A stretch of DNA of 64,000 nt, taken from NCBI RefSeq assembly GCF_950023065.1, contig NC_088679.1, forward strand, positions 11,222,001-11,286,000, written 5' to 3'. The position numbers and the translations under genes are program-made. This DNA is from Planococcus citri (taxonomy: Eukaryota; Arthropoda; Insecta; Hemiptera; Pseudococcidae). Shown here piece by piece: positions 1 to 12,600 of this stretch. The stretch's first letter is position 1. Each line of letters starts with the position of its first letter. Under the pieces are notes generated by a model. That model ran no database searches. It was not told the DNA's origin and saw nothing but the letters and a program-made list of their open reading frames with translations.

Positions 1-499
1 AGGACATATAATTCGAAATGTTTGAGCGCTTACCGCTAACACACAGTTTCCTCCAGACTGATGGTGCATAGCATTTCATATAGTTAGATAGTGGGAAAAT
101 AAGATAAAATCGTCACCATGTTCAAATATGCACATTTCTAAACTTCACAAGCACTCAAACTTTCAAACAGGTTTTTCTCAAAACACAACTTTCACACATA
201 TGTCCTTTTTGCTATGACGTCTTCAATTTTGAGTGATTTTCTTAATTTCCCATTCAAATTGCTATTTTTTTGTTATTTTTCCCAATGAATAATAAACTTT
301 AATGATGTTAGGGATCTTTCTAATGTAATTTAAACACTCGGCGGTTATGGAAATCAACTGAATCAAGAAGTGTGTGAGGAAAGTTGTCTAACAAAAGTTG
401 AATTATTTCAGTATTACTTCTCAATTATTTCTCATTCAAAAAAAAAGAAGGTAGGTACGTAAGCTATTCCAGAAAACAATTTTACTCATAAAATGATAT

Positions 500-1056
500 A
501 ATTGAAGGGCCCAGTTCCAAGTCGGCCTAAGTCCATTTTTTCCATTTCGAGAAAAACGCAAATAACTGTTTTTCTCGCCCTTCCGCTTCAATAATAAATG
601 ATGTGATTATATGGTTGTGAAGCTTGATCTTTCTGCTTTAAAGTACCGTATTGGTATTTTTTTAATTTTGCGTATTTTCAGCTCCAGAGCACGTCAAAGA
701 GTCAGAAAAAGTGGACTTAGGCCACTTTGGAATTATCTGACGTTAAAAATCTCGAAAAAGAGCTGAAAAAATGCGTTTTTTTCAAAAAAAAATTCACGAA
801 TCATTAATTTAATACATTTCTGAAAAAATTTCATTCAAAGCACCTTCAAATTTCGTCTATTCTGAAGAAAAAAAAATGAAAAAAATAATCGTTTTTTTTT
901 CGAGCCGGCAAAACAGCACTCCTGAGCGAAAAAAGTAACGCCAGGTGTTGGGACAAGGTGGTAAAGGTGTTAACCGACCTGTACCACCAGATGGCGCTGC
1001 TAACTCAAAAATGATAAAAATGGACTTAGGCCGACTTGGAACTGGGCCCTTCAATT
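500..1056. mobile_element. Non-autonomous TIR DNA element (MITE-like), 557 bp
   Basis: Perfect 41-bp terminal inverted repeats: 500-540 starts AATTGAAGGGCCCAGTTCCA and 1016-1056 is its exact reverse complement. An internal partial copy of the end (GTGGACTTAGGCCACTTTGG) lies near 712-731. No transposase frame is present and no clear target duplication was found (flanks GATAT and CTAAT), so the superfamily is unassigned. The open frame on the minus strand across 857-1078 reads through the TIR and is not a gene. Confidence 0.85.
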
Positions 1057-1255
1057 CTAATCTCAAACCACACTTCAACTGATTTTCTCATCAAATGTTA
1101 AAAAATTATCAAATGATAATGTTCCGCGCCGACGCAATGCGACTCATTTGATGGAAATATTGGATGATTTTCAGAAGGGACTTGAAAATCATCAAATAAA
1201 TTTAATTGGTTTTCAAATCACCTTCCAATTTATTTGATGAGTAATCAGCGCGTCC

Positions 1256-1311
1256 AGACTGTCCAATATATTTGAAAAATCTGGGAATTTGTCAAATATA
1301 TTGGACTGTCT
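1256..1311. repeat. Small foldback (hairpin) repeat
   Basis: Arms 1256-1275 and 1292-1311 pair over 20 bp with one mismatch around a 16-nt loop. The arm core GTCCAATATATTTGA also occurs in the foldbacks near 42430-42990 and 43624-43707, so these look like members of one family. Confidence 0.7.
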
Positions 1312-1322
1312 TGAATTTTAAC

Positions 1323-1773
1323 CAGTGTTGCAAGAGTGGAGTAAGAGTAGGAGTAAGGAGTGCAAGGAGTGAGCATTTTTGAAAGGAGTAGGAGTGGAGT
1401 TGGAGTGTTGTCAAATCAAAACTCCTTACTCCTCTTTTTCCCCCTAATTTTGTGACTAATTACATCAAAATGTTGCTGTTACTCACGTATTTTCAGTATT
1501 TTCAATTTTTTTTAGTTGTTTATTTTACTGTTTTTCTCATTAGTTATCATCAATGATACTATTTTATCAATTATTGATATACTTTTACCATCTTACACCT
1601 TTAATTTATGGATATAATCAATCACTCAATATCTGTAGGGTCAAAATTCCTGAAAAATAATGAAAAACAATGGGAGTAAGGAGTGGAGTAGGAGTGGAGT
1701 AAGAGTGTTGACATTTCCTTTGGAGTGAGTAAGGAGTGAGAGTAGTGCTGAAACCACCACTCTTGCAACACTG
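1323..1773. mobile_element. hAT-type MITE, 451 bp, with intact 8-bp target duplication
   Basis: Ends CAGTGTTGCAAGAGTGG (1323-1339) and its inverse CCACTCTTGCAACACTG (1757-1773). It is flanked by the identical 8-bp direct repeat ATTTTAAC at 1315-1322 and 1774-1781. A CAGTG-type terminus plus an 8-bp duplication is the signature of hAT elements. The interior near both ends consists of GAGT-rich short repeats in the same orientation. No transposase is encoded. Confidence 0.9.
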
Positions 1774-2302
1774 ATTTTAACCGCTGAAATGAGGCAAAAA
1801 CTGTAACCATAACCAAAATTATTGATTTAAAATTTTTCAACCATAACCGATATATTTTTTTGTTTTCGGTGACACCAGTTATGGTTATTTTTTTAGATGA
1901 CATTCATACTATTTGTCTAAAATTTATTTTAAACTCAAAAAATGCATATTTTCTGGCTGTGAAATAGTGTTTTTTTTGCTTTCTCCAATTTTTCCCATGC
2001 ATACTTTTACACACGCCCAGGCCGCAGGCGTACTTTTTTGACATTAAAGTGCAAATAATTTTTGATGAATGAAAAAACCATAACCTTTTTTTTTAATTTT
2101 TTAACTTTAACCTGAATTTTTTTTGGTCATAACCATAACCCCTCCCTTAACTGTAACAGTCATCAATTATTTTGAATAAAAATAACCGCTAAAAAGTAAC
2201 TGATATTTTTTTTAAATTTCTGTTTCCATCCCTGTTGATACTGACACCAACACTTCTCCACTCCTCCCCCCCCCCCATTCCGGATTTCACTATTTTGAGC
2301 CG

Positions 2303-2500
2303 TTCTGGAGCCTCCAGCATGATTTTAGATTTCTCCAGATTTTGATATTCTTCTAGAAGGAGGCTTTGGAATTAGTGTGGGCAGTTGAAAAATGAGTTGT
2401 GGCTTATACTAGACCTGATTAACCAGTATATCCATATTTGGCCCCCAAATTGATTTCCACGCCTTCTGGAGAAATCGAAAATCGTTCTGGAGACTCCAGA
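2303..2500. repeat. CTGGAGNCTCCAG-type interspersed repeat
   Basis: Palindromic TTCTGGAGCCTCCAG at 2303-2317 and TTCTGGAGACTCCAGAA at 2485-2501. The same motif recurs at 46865-46879, with CTGGAGGCTCCA at about 46898. Element ends could not be defined; the open frame across 2438-2773 lies within and beyond this repeat and is not considered coding. Confidence 0.4.
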
Positions 2501-5500
2501 ATGGGTGGAAACGACGATATTCGGACTAGTAGTGAAGTTGCTTCTAAACTAGTAAAATACAATGATTCACTCAAATTTCAAAATTTTTCTATAGGTAGTG
2601 ATCAGAAAATTTTTGATTTTTTGATTTTTCCCCCTCATGAAAAACGGCTGTTCAATGTTCATTTTTCAAAACAGTACAACCCATCCCTATGGTCAAAATT
2701 GGGTTTTAGGTCTTGGATTTTGAAAAAGTATTTGGCCCCTTCAATTTTGAAGATAAGCTACACCTTCACATAACCTTTTTTCTTAGTCCTACCCGGTTGT
2801 ATCCAAATCTGAAGTTTATATCGCCACTCCTCGGACACCCTGTATAGGTATAAGTATATTATTTTTAATCGAAAGCTCTCGACAAAGACTTGCTCCTGAA
2901 AATGCATCGAAAGTGCAATTTTGATTTCAAGGGCCCTGAATTCAGAGATAAGGACCCGAAAATCGAAATGAAGTGTTTTTTTCTTACTCAATCGTATTTT
3001 AACTTCAAATTTAAAATTTGAACTGATTTGGCTCCTTACAGGAGGCAATGACTACAGCATACGATACTTTGCGAAAAAAAATTCAACCCATGTCTCTCAG
3101 ATGAGCTAAGTACCATCTATCTACCAAACTCACTGAACAATTATACAAAAACGAAGAATGACTTCTCGACAAACGCATCAAAAAGTCCTTCAACTTCATC
3201 GCGCAACATTACCGAATGTCTATTTAAGGAAGAAATGCGTATACGTTTATTTTTTTGATTTAAAAGGGCATCGCCGCACTCGTACCTACCAGTACCTATT
3301 CGTAGACGCCAAAACGTCAAAATAACTCGCCTTAATGTAGATCGTGTGCTCGCTTTAACATATCACATCACCAGCAAAGCCTCTAATGACGAGGAAACGA
3401 TAACATTAATTTGTCCTGTCACTGCCAATTATAAACGATAAACGTAATCATCCTTAAAAACGTGACTACCACACAACTTAAGGTGCTTTGTTCGAACATA
3501 TAAATGTATTGATAGATACTAATCGCTGGTGGAAATATTTTCATGTAACCAATAACCATTTTTCTATTGTGTACGTAGTACTCGGATATTTTTGTAAATG
3601 TGCGTGTATGTCTTCTTTTTTTTTTTTCTTTTCCTTTTTCCTCTACAACACAGTTGAGTACAACATACACGTTACGCCCAGAAATCACGCAGGTGTGTAC
3701 GCACCTGTAAAAAATGGCAGCTTTTTATTCACTAATACATACTTATGGACATACCTCTTATTACATACTATGAAAAAAAAAAGGGTTACGCAACAACGCG
3801 CGCAACAAGGTTAAGTAATTTGCTGCCTCATATACTTAATACTTATTGCTTACTTATACATACACAGATGTGCCAAGATGCAAACGTGTCCTGCAAATGT
3901 GATTAATAAAATCGAACGTTTATCATTGGTAAAAAAAAAATATACATACCCTATACTATAGAGCTAAGTCTCACGTACCTCTTAATGAATTTCTCAATAG
4001 TAATTAAAAATTTATATTCGTAGAAGGTAATCGAAAAATGGTTGTGATTTGACATTCGGAATTGTCTTCGGGGCGATCGTCTCGCACTATCTCGCGGTGC
4101 ACCCAAAGCAATGAGGACATGGGAGGCGAGAAGATTAATAATATTTTCTTATTTATGAACAAAACCATCTGGCTGGCCGTCGTTTAGTATGCTTATTACG
4201 TGAGGTATTCGATCGCCTTAGGCGGTTTTGATGAAATATCATCGGATACCTATAGCTTTGATCAAACGTTGGATGTATAGGTAAGGTATCGAATAAATTG
4301 TGTGGAAATTTCGCCTGGTTGTGGTATTTCCGCAGTTGTAGATCGAAATTAATTTAATAAGTATGAGAGGGGAAGAGTAGGTAGTTCTCTCAAAGGTTCT
4401 ATAGAAATTGATTCAAACTGAAAAAAAGGGTTTGGAGCTTCAAAATTGAAATTTCCGTAAAATTTTATGACCCACAACAAAAAATTTCAGTATCTAGAGG
4501 TACTTTTGAGGAACAACAGAACATGTCATTCAACATCTCGTCGCTTATCTCTTGTGAGGTGTGTTTCAAAACTGACAAACTCATTAACGATTATAACTTG
4601 GTACTTATACGAGATGAATTCTTGGAAAAATTCATGTGCTGTTGTAAGATTACATTGAGCTCGGATAATAATCTAAGCACACATAAAAAAAAACTGGTGT
4701 GGTCGCGTGTATCGTGTATCAATAATATAAGTGTACTCGAGAATGCTTGGATACGAATATATTCGCGCACAGCGAAACGTGCACCATTATTCATAACAGG
4801 TGGATTATAGTCTAGCGAATAAAAAACCTCGATGTTTATCATTGTTTCGGAAAAAATATAGCTTTCAATTAGAGCTCAAATTACCCTATACGAAAGAAAT
4901 ACTAAAAAAATAAGCAGCATATGATTTTTCACAGCTCCACTGTCCACACGTTTGTTTTTCTTTTTTCAAATCGTTGAAGAAGTTAATGAATCATTCGACC
5001 TTGAAATTTACACGAATGCAGTTTTTCGCGAAAATTTATACATTTTTTGGTTAAATTGGTTAAAATATATCTGTATCCAAATCTCTAAACTCAGAATACA
5101 ACGTGCTGGTCTGATAAGTTCACATTTTTACGAATCCATATAGCTCAGCTGATCGCATGTGTTAGCGGAATCTACGACGACGTGTCATTATTGGATCACT
5201 AATCCATATCGAATGGCGAATGAGTTTCAGGTATTTTTTACCTGTTTCTGCGAAGTTTCATTTTATCAAAATACTACCTAATGTATCAACGATCGAATTA
5301 TGTAAAACCGTGATCGTAAATTAATAATCTAAGTTTTCCCTCCCCAATTTGACGATATTGAGAGCGAGACACGTTTCTAGTGAAATAATTAATTGTTTTT
5401 CCGGTTAAAATACGTGATGCTTTGTGTGTTTTCTGGGAATATTGATACAGATAATGTTGACATCTCGAAGTTGATTGCTGATTACAGTAGTCGACCGTGT

Positions 5501-5699
5501 TGATTGAATAGTTCACATATTTGTATATAGGTAGGTAATAGGTTACGATTTTGAGATCCGAAATATGAACTGTCAAGACTGACGATATTTTTTCAAATAA
5601 AGTGCTCATCCTTCCTCCCTCCCCACAACTTGATCAATTTTTGGAACAACAACCTGCACTTTTCAAAAAAAAAACAGAGAAGTACATTTTATGGAGTAA

Positions 5700-6796
5700 A
5701 AAGAGTGTCTTCTTTGTTGAAAAATAATCAATTATACTGACAAGAAAATGAGCATTTGAGCAGAACATGAGCATTTTTGACAGAAAATTAAAAAAATTTG
5801 TTGGCATAAAGTGATAATTTTTTTGGCCAAAAAATCGACATTTTTCACAATTTTTGGAAAAAAGTGAGCATTTTTGTCAAAATACTGAGCTTTTCTGCCA
5901 AAATTTTGTCAGTGGCAATTACTTGCAAAAAAGTACATTTTTGGGGAAAATAGTCAAGTTTGTAGAATTATTGAGGAACTTTTTTTGAAAAAGAAAGAAC
6001 AATTTTTTGGCAGAAAATGGCCATTCTTTTAGCTAAAATGAGCATTTTTAGAGCAAAACGACCTTTTTCAATATGTGAGTTTTTTTTTCAAGAAAAAATG
6101 AGCTTTTTGACAGAAAAAACTTTTTTGTTGGAGACTTAAATCCGTTTTTGGGTTGAGAGTGTCGAAAATAATGATTTTTCTGTCAAAAAAAATGAGCATT
6201 CTTCACAAAAAATGAGCACTTTTGGCAATTTTTGGAAAAACATGAGGATTTCTCATATCATCTAAAACTGAGTTTTTTTTTGTGAAAAGACGAACTCTTT
6301 TGATAGAGAATGATTAGTTTCTTTCCGAACAATAAGGAAAAATTTTAAGCAAAAAATTAGCATTTTTGGTAATATTCTTTAACCAACAAAAACTAAACTT
6401 TTACGACCAGAAGTGGCAATTTTTTAAATTTTTTGTCCAAAAATGGGAATTTTTTAAAAAAAGTAGAAAATAATGAATATTTTTGCCAGAAAACCAGTTT
6501 TTTTGAGCAAAAAATTACTTTTAGCAAAAGAATGAACAATTGAACATTTTTGACGTTCCTCAATGATGAGAATTTTTGTCAAAAAAATGAAGTTTTGTGG
6601 CAGAAAATGAGAATTTTTGACAATTATGTACAAAGAAAAAGCAATAAGTATTTTTGATGGAAAATGAATGTTTTTTTTTTTAATTGCATAAAGTTGACAT
6701 TTATTTGGCAAACAATGCTCAAATTTTTTGGTAGAGAATGTATCTTGCTCAAAAATGAATATTTTTAAAATTCTAACACAGAATTGAAATTTTTTG
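5700..6796. repeat. Degenerate array built on ATGxxCATTTTTG
   Basis: Dozens of diverged copies of a roughly 20-40-bp unit containing AAAATGAGCATTTTTG and variants (GACAGAAAAT, TTTTGGCAAAA). Divergence decreases toward 6797, where the homogeneous array begins; a similar decayed tail occupies 7769-7980. Confidence 0.7.
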
Positions 6797-7768
6797 ATAG
6801 AAAATGCACAAATTTTTTGGTCAAGAATGCACTAATTTTCTGGTAAAAAATGCACAATTTTTTTTGGTAAAAAATGCACAATTTTTTTCAATTTTTTTTG
6901 TTAAAAAATGCACAATTTTTTGTTGAATAATGCACAATTTTTTTGGTAAAAAATGCACAATTTTTTGGATAAAAATGCACAATTGTTTATGGTAAAAATG
7001 CACAATTTCTTTTTTGGTAAAAATGCACATTTTTTTTGGTAAAAAATGCACAATTTTTTTGGTAAAAAATGCACAATTTTTTTGGTAAAAAATGCACAAT
7101 TTTTTTGGTAAAAAATGCACAATTTTTTTGGTAAAAAATGCACAATTTTTTTGGTAAAAAATGCACATTTTTTGGTAAAAAATGCACAATTTTTTTTGGT
7201 AAAAAATGCACAATTTTTTTTGGTAAAAAATGCACAATTTTCTTGGTAAAAAATGCACAATTTTTTTTGGTAAAAATGCACAATTTTTTTGGTAAAAATG
7301 CACAATTTTTTGGTAAAAATGCACAATTTTTTGGATAAAAAATGCACAATTGTATATGGTAAAAATGCACTTTTTTTTTGGTAAAAATGCACATTTTTTT
7401 TTGGTAAAAATGCACAATTTTTTTGGTAAAAATGCACAATTTTTTTTGGTAAAAATGCACAAATTTTTTGGTAAAAATGCACAATTTTTTCGATAAAAAA
7501 TGCACAATTTTTTGGATAAAAAATGTACAATTTTTTTGGTAAAAAATGCATAGTTTTTTTTTGGTAAAAAATGCACAATTTTTTTTGGTAAAAAAATGCA
7601 CAATTTTTTTTGGTAAAAAATTCACATTTTTTTTCGGTAAAAATGCATCATTTTTTGGTAAAAAAATGCACAATTTTTTTGGTAAAAAATGCACAATTTT
7701 TTTTGGTAAAAAATGCACAATTTTTTTGGTAAAAAATGCACAATTTTTTTTGGTAAAAAATGCAAAAA
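6797..7768. repeat. Minisatellite, about 970 bp, unit about 23 bp
   Basis: Roughly forty copies of AAAAAATGCACAATTTTTTTGGT, varying in length from about 19 to 25 bp through changes in the A- and T-runs and small deletions. The most uniform copies are at 7040-7260. Long open frames on the minus strand here (up to 260 codons, translations repeating KKIVHFLP or KKLCIFYQ) arise from periodicity and from the lack of stops in the unit; they are not genes. Confidence 0.95.
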
Positions 7769-8842
7769 AATTTTGGTAGAAAATGTTTTTTGACCATAAA
7801 TAAACTTTTTTTGGTAAAAAAGTAAGTAAGCATTGTTGTCAGAAAATTCGAAAACAAACATTTTGTGACAGGGAGTGTACATTTTTTGGCGGAAAAAAAT
7901 CATTTGACTTTTTTTTTTTTGAAGCAGAAAATGAACATTTTTTTGCAATTTTTGGCAAAACGTGAGCATTAGTTTTTTTTCTTCGATTTTTTTTTACTTT
8001 CTGTAATCAAAGTAGATATTTTAGATTGTTATTCCCTAAAAAGAAATTCCCCAAGTTTTCGATATTCTACATTTTTGTGATTTCATCTACTTCCCTTGCA
8101 AATTAAATTCAAGTACTTGAAGAAAAAAAAATAGCAATAATGTTCATTTTGATTTTAATTGCCCATTTCTTTCGTTTTTTTTTCTTTTTTCTAGTATTTT
8201 TATAAATTAATAATTATTTTCCTTTTTTTTTCAAAGTTGAATCATTCTTTCTGTCATTTCTGGGACATGCAAATTTTTATTCATCGTATTTTGGAACAGT
8301 ATGTACCTTCTTAAATATTTAAAATATTGTAGGTTTGAATGCGGCACCGGACGTAACCGAGTACGTAACCGAATTACGAGTAAATTAGCGTGAATATATG
8401 ATTACTAATACGTTACGAATGTTGATTTGAGTCCGTCTCTGTACAATATATGCATATGCTGAAGCCTTCTGCCTAGTTCATCATGGTTCTCGTAACCCAT
8501 TAGTAATGGTTCTTATTCTACGTACAGTGTCATTGACTGGACTAGGTATCTGGTATACCTTACATCACACAGATCCGCGTACATTCTTTATAGGCAGGCA
8601 TTCGACATCCAAATATCTAAATTTTCAGCCAGGTGCCTTATAAGTATACTTGACTTGTGATGCCTTATACTTTACCTATCCTCTTACAGAGGTACAGACT
8701 ACAGAGCTATGACGAAGCCTTCTTATTCCTATACTACAAAATCTTGTACAAGTCAACAAGTGTAGAATGATGAAGGAACGTTGCCTTGCCCGGGTTTTTT
8801 GTATACCTACCATAGTACTTACGAGTATAATTTTCATGACAG

Positions 8843-8943
8843 AAGCTATAGATGTTGGTCACCTTGCTGAGAAAGCCGCCGCGCCGCTCCTGTACCGCGA
8901 ATTATTATCAACTTGTTTTCCGTTCATTAAACGTTGCTATAAC
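8843..8943 (+). CDS. Weak candidate exon upstream of exon 1
   Basis: A GC-richer open stretch reads GHLAEKAAAPLLYRELLSTC then FPFIKRCYN. It follows a possible acceptor (CATGACAG) and reaches a possible donor AAC|GTAAAC in phase 0, compatible with exon 1, or a poorer donor CAG|GTTCGT eight bases later in phase 2. The helical, Leu-rich composition would suit the middle of a DH domain, but the spacing to VQRLSEY does not match a standard DH domain and neither donor is strong. Reported as a possibility only. Confidence 0.18.
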
Positions 8944-9588
8944 GTAAACAGGTTCGTTTGATCGGATAAAAATTATGGCTCATGTACGCCAATTCTCTCT
9001 CTCTCTCTGCTTCTATTGCTATCCAGGTAATGTGTTTTTAACTCGTCGATGACGTAATCTCTCTGAACTGAACCAAACTCTGGTCTTTCTCTCTTCTCTC
9101 TTTTGCCGGCTGAAGCCGAAGCTATGCAACTTCTCTTTCCAATACAACAAGAGTGAGTCCAAGTCGCGTTCCAATGACCATGAACGTAGCACAGCATCCA
9201 AATTACATGTTAATTAATTTAAATTATTAACGCTAATCGTTTGCGGTTTCTGTATCGAATGGTTGGTAATGTATTATTGTTGCAGCGAAAAATTATCCTT
9301 ACGTTGACCAATTTTTATACTATTACTCGTACATTTTCTTGAAGAAAGAAATATGCCCAAATGTTGCATTGATCAGGGAATGCAACTCGGTTTCTGAACT
9401 TTTGTGACCCTATCTAATTTTTGTGCTATCAAACTAGAAGCTGATCTGTATAAGAACCACTATATATATATTTAGGTAGTTTATTTTATAGCATAGACCT
9501 ATTTCACGACGATATTACCATATCAAGTTATTTCGAATTTATATACCATACTTTAATTCGTATTTTTTCGATGCTTTTTCCATCACAG

Positions 9589-9699
9589 GTGCAACGTTTA
9601 TCGGAATACGAACGATATTTCGAGAGTTTACTGAATGAATCGAGACTAGACCAGTGCAACGTTGAAGAAGTCAATAAAGCTAAAGCGAAATGCAAACAG
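9589..9699 (+). CDS. Internal exon 1 of an ARHGAP20-like Rho GTPase regulator (DH-like C-terminal segment)
   Basis: Phase 0-0 exon of 37 codons, flanked by acceptor TTTTTCCATCACAG and donor CAG|GTAAGA. The peptide begins VQRLSEYERYFESLLNESRL and continues as a charged helix ending KAKAKCKQ. The VQRLxEYxxxxxxLL pattern resembles conserved region 3 of Dbl-homology (RhoGEF) domains, whose usual form is PVQRxxxYxLLLxxLL, followed by the last long DH helix. That assignment is by eye and is inference. It joins in frame to exon 2 across a 13.7-kb intron. The upstream exon or exons carrying the rest of a DH domain were not securely found between 1 and 9588. The exon is assigned to the gene because the next four exons on the same strand are all phase-compatible and end in a recognisable PH domain. 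Confidence 0.75.
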
Positions 9700-12600
9700 G
9701 TAAGATATGTCCAAGTTTTGATTTACGCGAGTTTAATGATCATCATCGTCGTCGTCTCAGCTCCCCCTTCCCCACCCCCCTTCTGAACCATTATCTATCA
9801 TCGAGCTACCTTAGACTTGGAGTTTGAGATGAATTTCGCAACCGTTGTTGTTGTTGTTAGTAAGAAGCTGGTTTTGAATAAGAGGAGAATCGTGGGTTCT
9901 TTAATAACCTCTATTATGTGTAGTATTAAAGTATCAAAAACGATGTCTGATGTCATTTATGGTGTAAAGCTTTTAGAGAGATTATGGAATATACGAGTAC
10001 CTACACTACGCAGCTAACTTGTGTAAAATAATAAAATCCGATGTCGATGTTGTCTCGAGACGAGACTCTCTACAGAGTCGAGGAGGTCCCATTATTCCAC
10101 CATCAGTCTCAGTCGTATATACACGAATTTCCAAAGATTGTGAAGAGGTTGTTGTAAGAAAACGAGTGGTTTTATGATGATTCACGTTTGTGATTTATAT
10201 TTTTTTGCTTTGCTTTTTTTAAATAGATTTGGTGTAATATTTAAGTAGAGGAATCGAGTCGAAAAGGAAATGAACGGATTGACGTTTCAGGAAAACTAAA
10301 GCTGAAAATATACGTGCAAGGGGTGAAGGAGGGAAGCGGGTTTTAAGGGTGAAATTTGGTGTATTTTTTCTGTTGTATTCGGGTGAAAATACTTTTTTAT
10401 TCGAATGATGTTCTTGGAAAATTTTCCTTTATTTAGATTGAAATGATATCAAAATTATTTTGCTATTGGAAAAATTGATGGAAATGTTTAAAAACTATTC
10501 GGTCGTTGTTCGTTACGAAAATTTCGTTTCAAAATCTTCAAAATTTATTTCCATCTCAATACGTAATACAAATTCATCGATATTACATATTATCAGTAAA
10601 TTATACAAAAAAGAGAAAAAATTCTGAAATAAGTGCACGCAATAAAATTGGTATAGAAATATTGTGAAAGCATCCTTCATATTCAAAAGTTGTGAATTTT
10701 TTTAAAGAACATAAAAATGAATTTTTAATGAAATTGATTTGATACAGATATTGGATAAACTGTGTTGTGTGCGTGGACAAAATAAAAATTGTTGCCTCCT
10801 CCCTCCATCATCCCTCTTCTCCCCCCCCCCCCCCCGCCGGCACCAAAAAAAAGAAAAATGTTCTCCAATTTTTTTCAATTCAGACTGTTCACTCTCGAAA
10901 ACCAAATTTTTATACAAACATTATTGACCTTTTTCGTATTTTTTGTGGCAGAAAAAAAGAATTTTGATTAGATGTGAATTTTTGATGACTGAATGGTCTT
11001 GAATGTTTGCTTTTTTATGCTCTCCCCAATGTAAAGATGTTAGATTTTATGAGAAAGTTATTCCATTTGATTATATTTTCCCCGATATCCGAAAAAGTGC
11101 TGTAATGAAGACCCCTCCCCCCCCATCAAAAAATGGGGAAAAAATCAAAAAATTCTATGAAGTTTACTTTCCATTTTCATATTAGAACTCCTCTGATCTG
11201 AAACCTCATCATTTTCCAATTAATGTTAGTCCCTCTGTAAGTCAAAACCTCGAACACAAAAAATTCATAAAAATGAAGAGTAAAAGTTTCAAAAATTCCT
11301 AATTACTTGGTGCGTCAGAATTATTCTTTCAAAGAACCTCTTTTCTTCCCCTAGTCCCCCAAGCAATCTTGCTGTGTCTGTGCAGAGCTCTAAATAAAAT
11401 AAAATTCGATGAAAATTCTCTGAAAATTGTCAGTGTTGTCAGAATTTTCTGAATGAGCCCCTTTCCAATAGAATATTTTTTGCTCAAATTGGGGAGGAGG
11501 CTTCGCGTAGAAGGGCAACATTGTTTAGAAGACCAGATAAAGCTTCTTCTAAAAACAAATTATTTATAGCAATTTCAAATTTCAACACAAAAAATTGAAA
11601 GTAAGTGAAATTTTTTGTTCATTTTTTTAAACAATGGAGACGAGAAGGGAGGATTTTTCTTGAAAGTGAGTTATTTAAATAGAGTTCTGAATTGTTTATT
11701 TTTTATCGAGTTCTCTTTAATTCATTTATTCGAAGTATTTTTTTTTTCGAAGGAGGGCTCTGACCCCGAAAGGGGATCAAATTTGATTTAAAGGATTAAA
11801 GGTGTTTTTTAAGTGTCATACCTACCTATTTATAAAAAATTCTGAAGCATAAAGTGAGAACTTTTTGTGACATGTTTTTCGTCAAGTATTGTTTTTTAAT
11901 TTTTCAAATTAGGGGGGGGGGTGCTCCAAACATCGTTTGATTTTCTGTTGGGAGCAGAGTGAATTTGGGACCGGAGGTAGTCCTCCTGAACATCTTCGAA
12001 GAGATCGATCACTTCTTACACTAAGATTTAAATCGAAAATGAAAAAATCTAGTTTTAAAAGATCGCTTTGAGAAGAAAAACGTAATTTTGGTCAATTTTT
12101 TCTAAACAAAAAGAAGGATCAGGGAACGAAACAATACAAAAAAATACCTACAATAATTTCGAACACGATCGACCATATAAAGAAGTACCTACCTATAAAA
12201 TTGAAGATCGGAAGTGAATCGATTTTTGCTTTTGGAGTTCGATTATTTTAATATCCATCCGATCATGCTCGATTTTCGATCAAGAGATCTAGGACTACAA
12301 TTATATTGACTTTTAATTTCAAACATAATCGATCATATTGAATTGAAAATTGCGAATAAAACGATTCTTGGGGTTCGATTAATCAAATTTCAATCATGAT
12401 CAATTTTTTGATCAGAAAATTAATTATTTTTAGGGCTGAAATTGGTTTTCATTTTGAACAAGATCGATTAATCAACTACTTCATGGTATGATGGCAGAAA
12501 AAATCAAAAAAAAAGTAAACAAGTGGAACGGAAACAATTTTTGATTTTTTTTTCTTAGGAGTTCAATTCTAATTTTGGTAAACATTGAGAATTTCAGTTC

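Larger units (their letters stand above)
1..9588. other. Upstream region, probably the preceding intron; mostly repeats
   Basis: Because 9589 is preceded by a splice acceptor, at least the proximal part of this region is intron. It holds a TIR element (500-1056), a foldback (1256-1311), a hAT-type MITE (1323-1773), CTGGAGNCTCCAG-type repeats (2303-2500), a degenerate ATGxxCATTTTT array (5700-6796 and 7769-7980) and its homogeneous core (6797-7768). 1-499, 3060-5650 and 8000-8840 show no feature I can support. Confidence 0.5.

Noticed and set aside
857..1078. Minus-strand frame of 73 codons
   Set aside because: Lies within the TIR element and reads through its terminal repeat.
6821..7718. Minus-strand open frames of 225-260 codons
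   Set aside because: Translations are direct read-outs of the ~23-bp minisatellite (KKIVHFLP, KKLCIFYQ) in all three frames; periodicity explains them.
6797..7768. CRISPR-like array
   Set aside because: No unique spacers of constant length; contiguous minisatellite in eukaryotic intronic DNA.
9019..9201. Minus-strand 60-74-codon frames
   Set aside because: No recognised domain; overlaps a CT-rich tract, and no splice or promoter context was seen.
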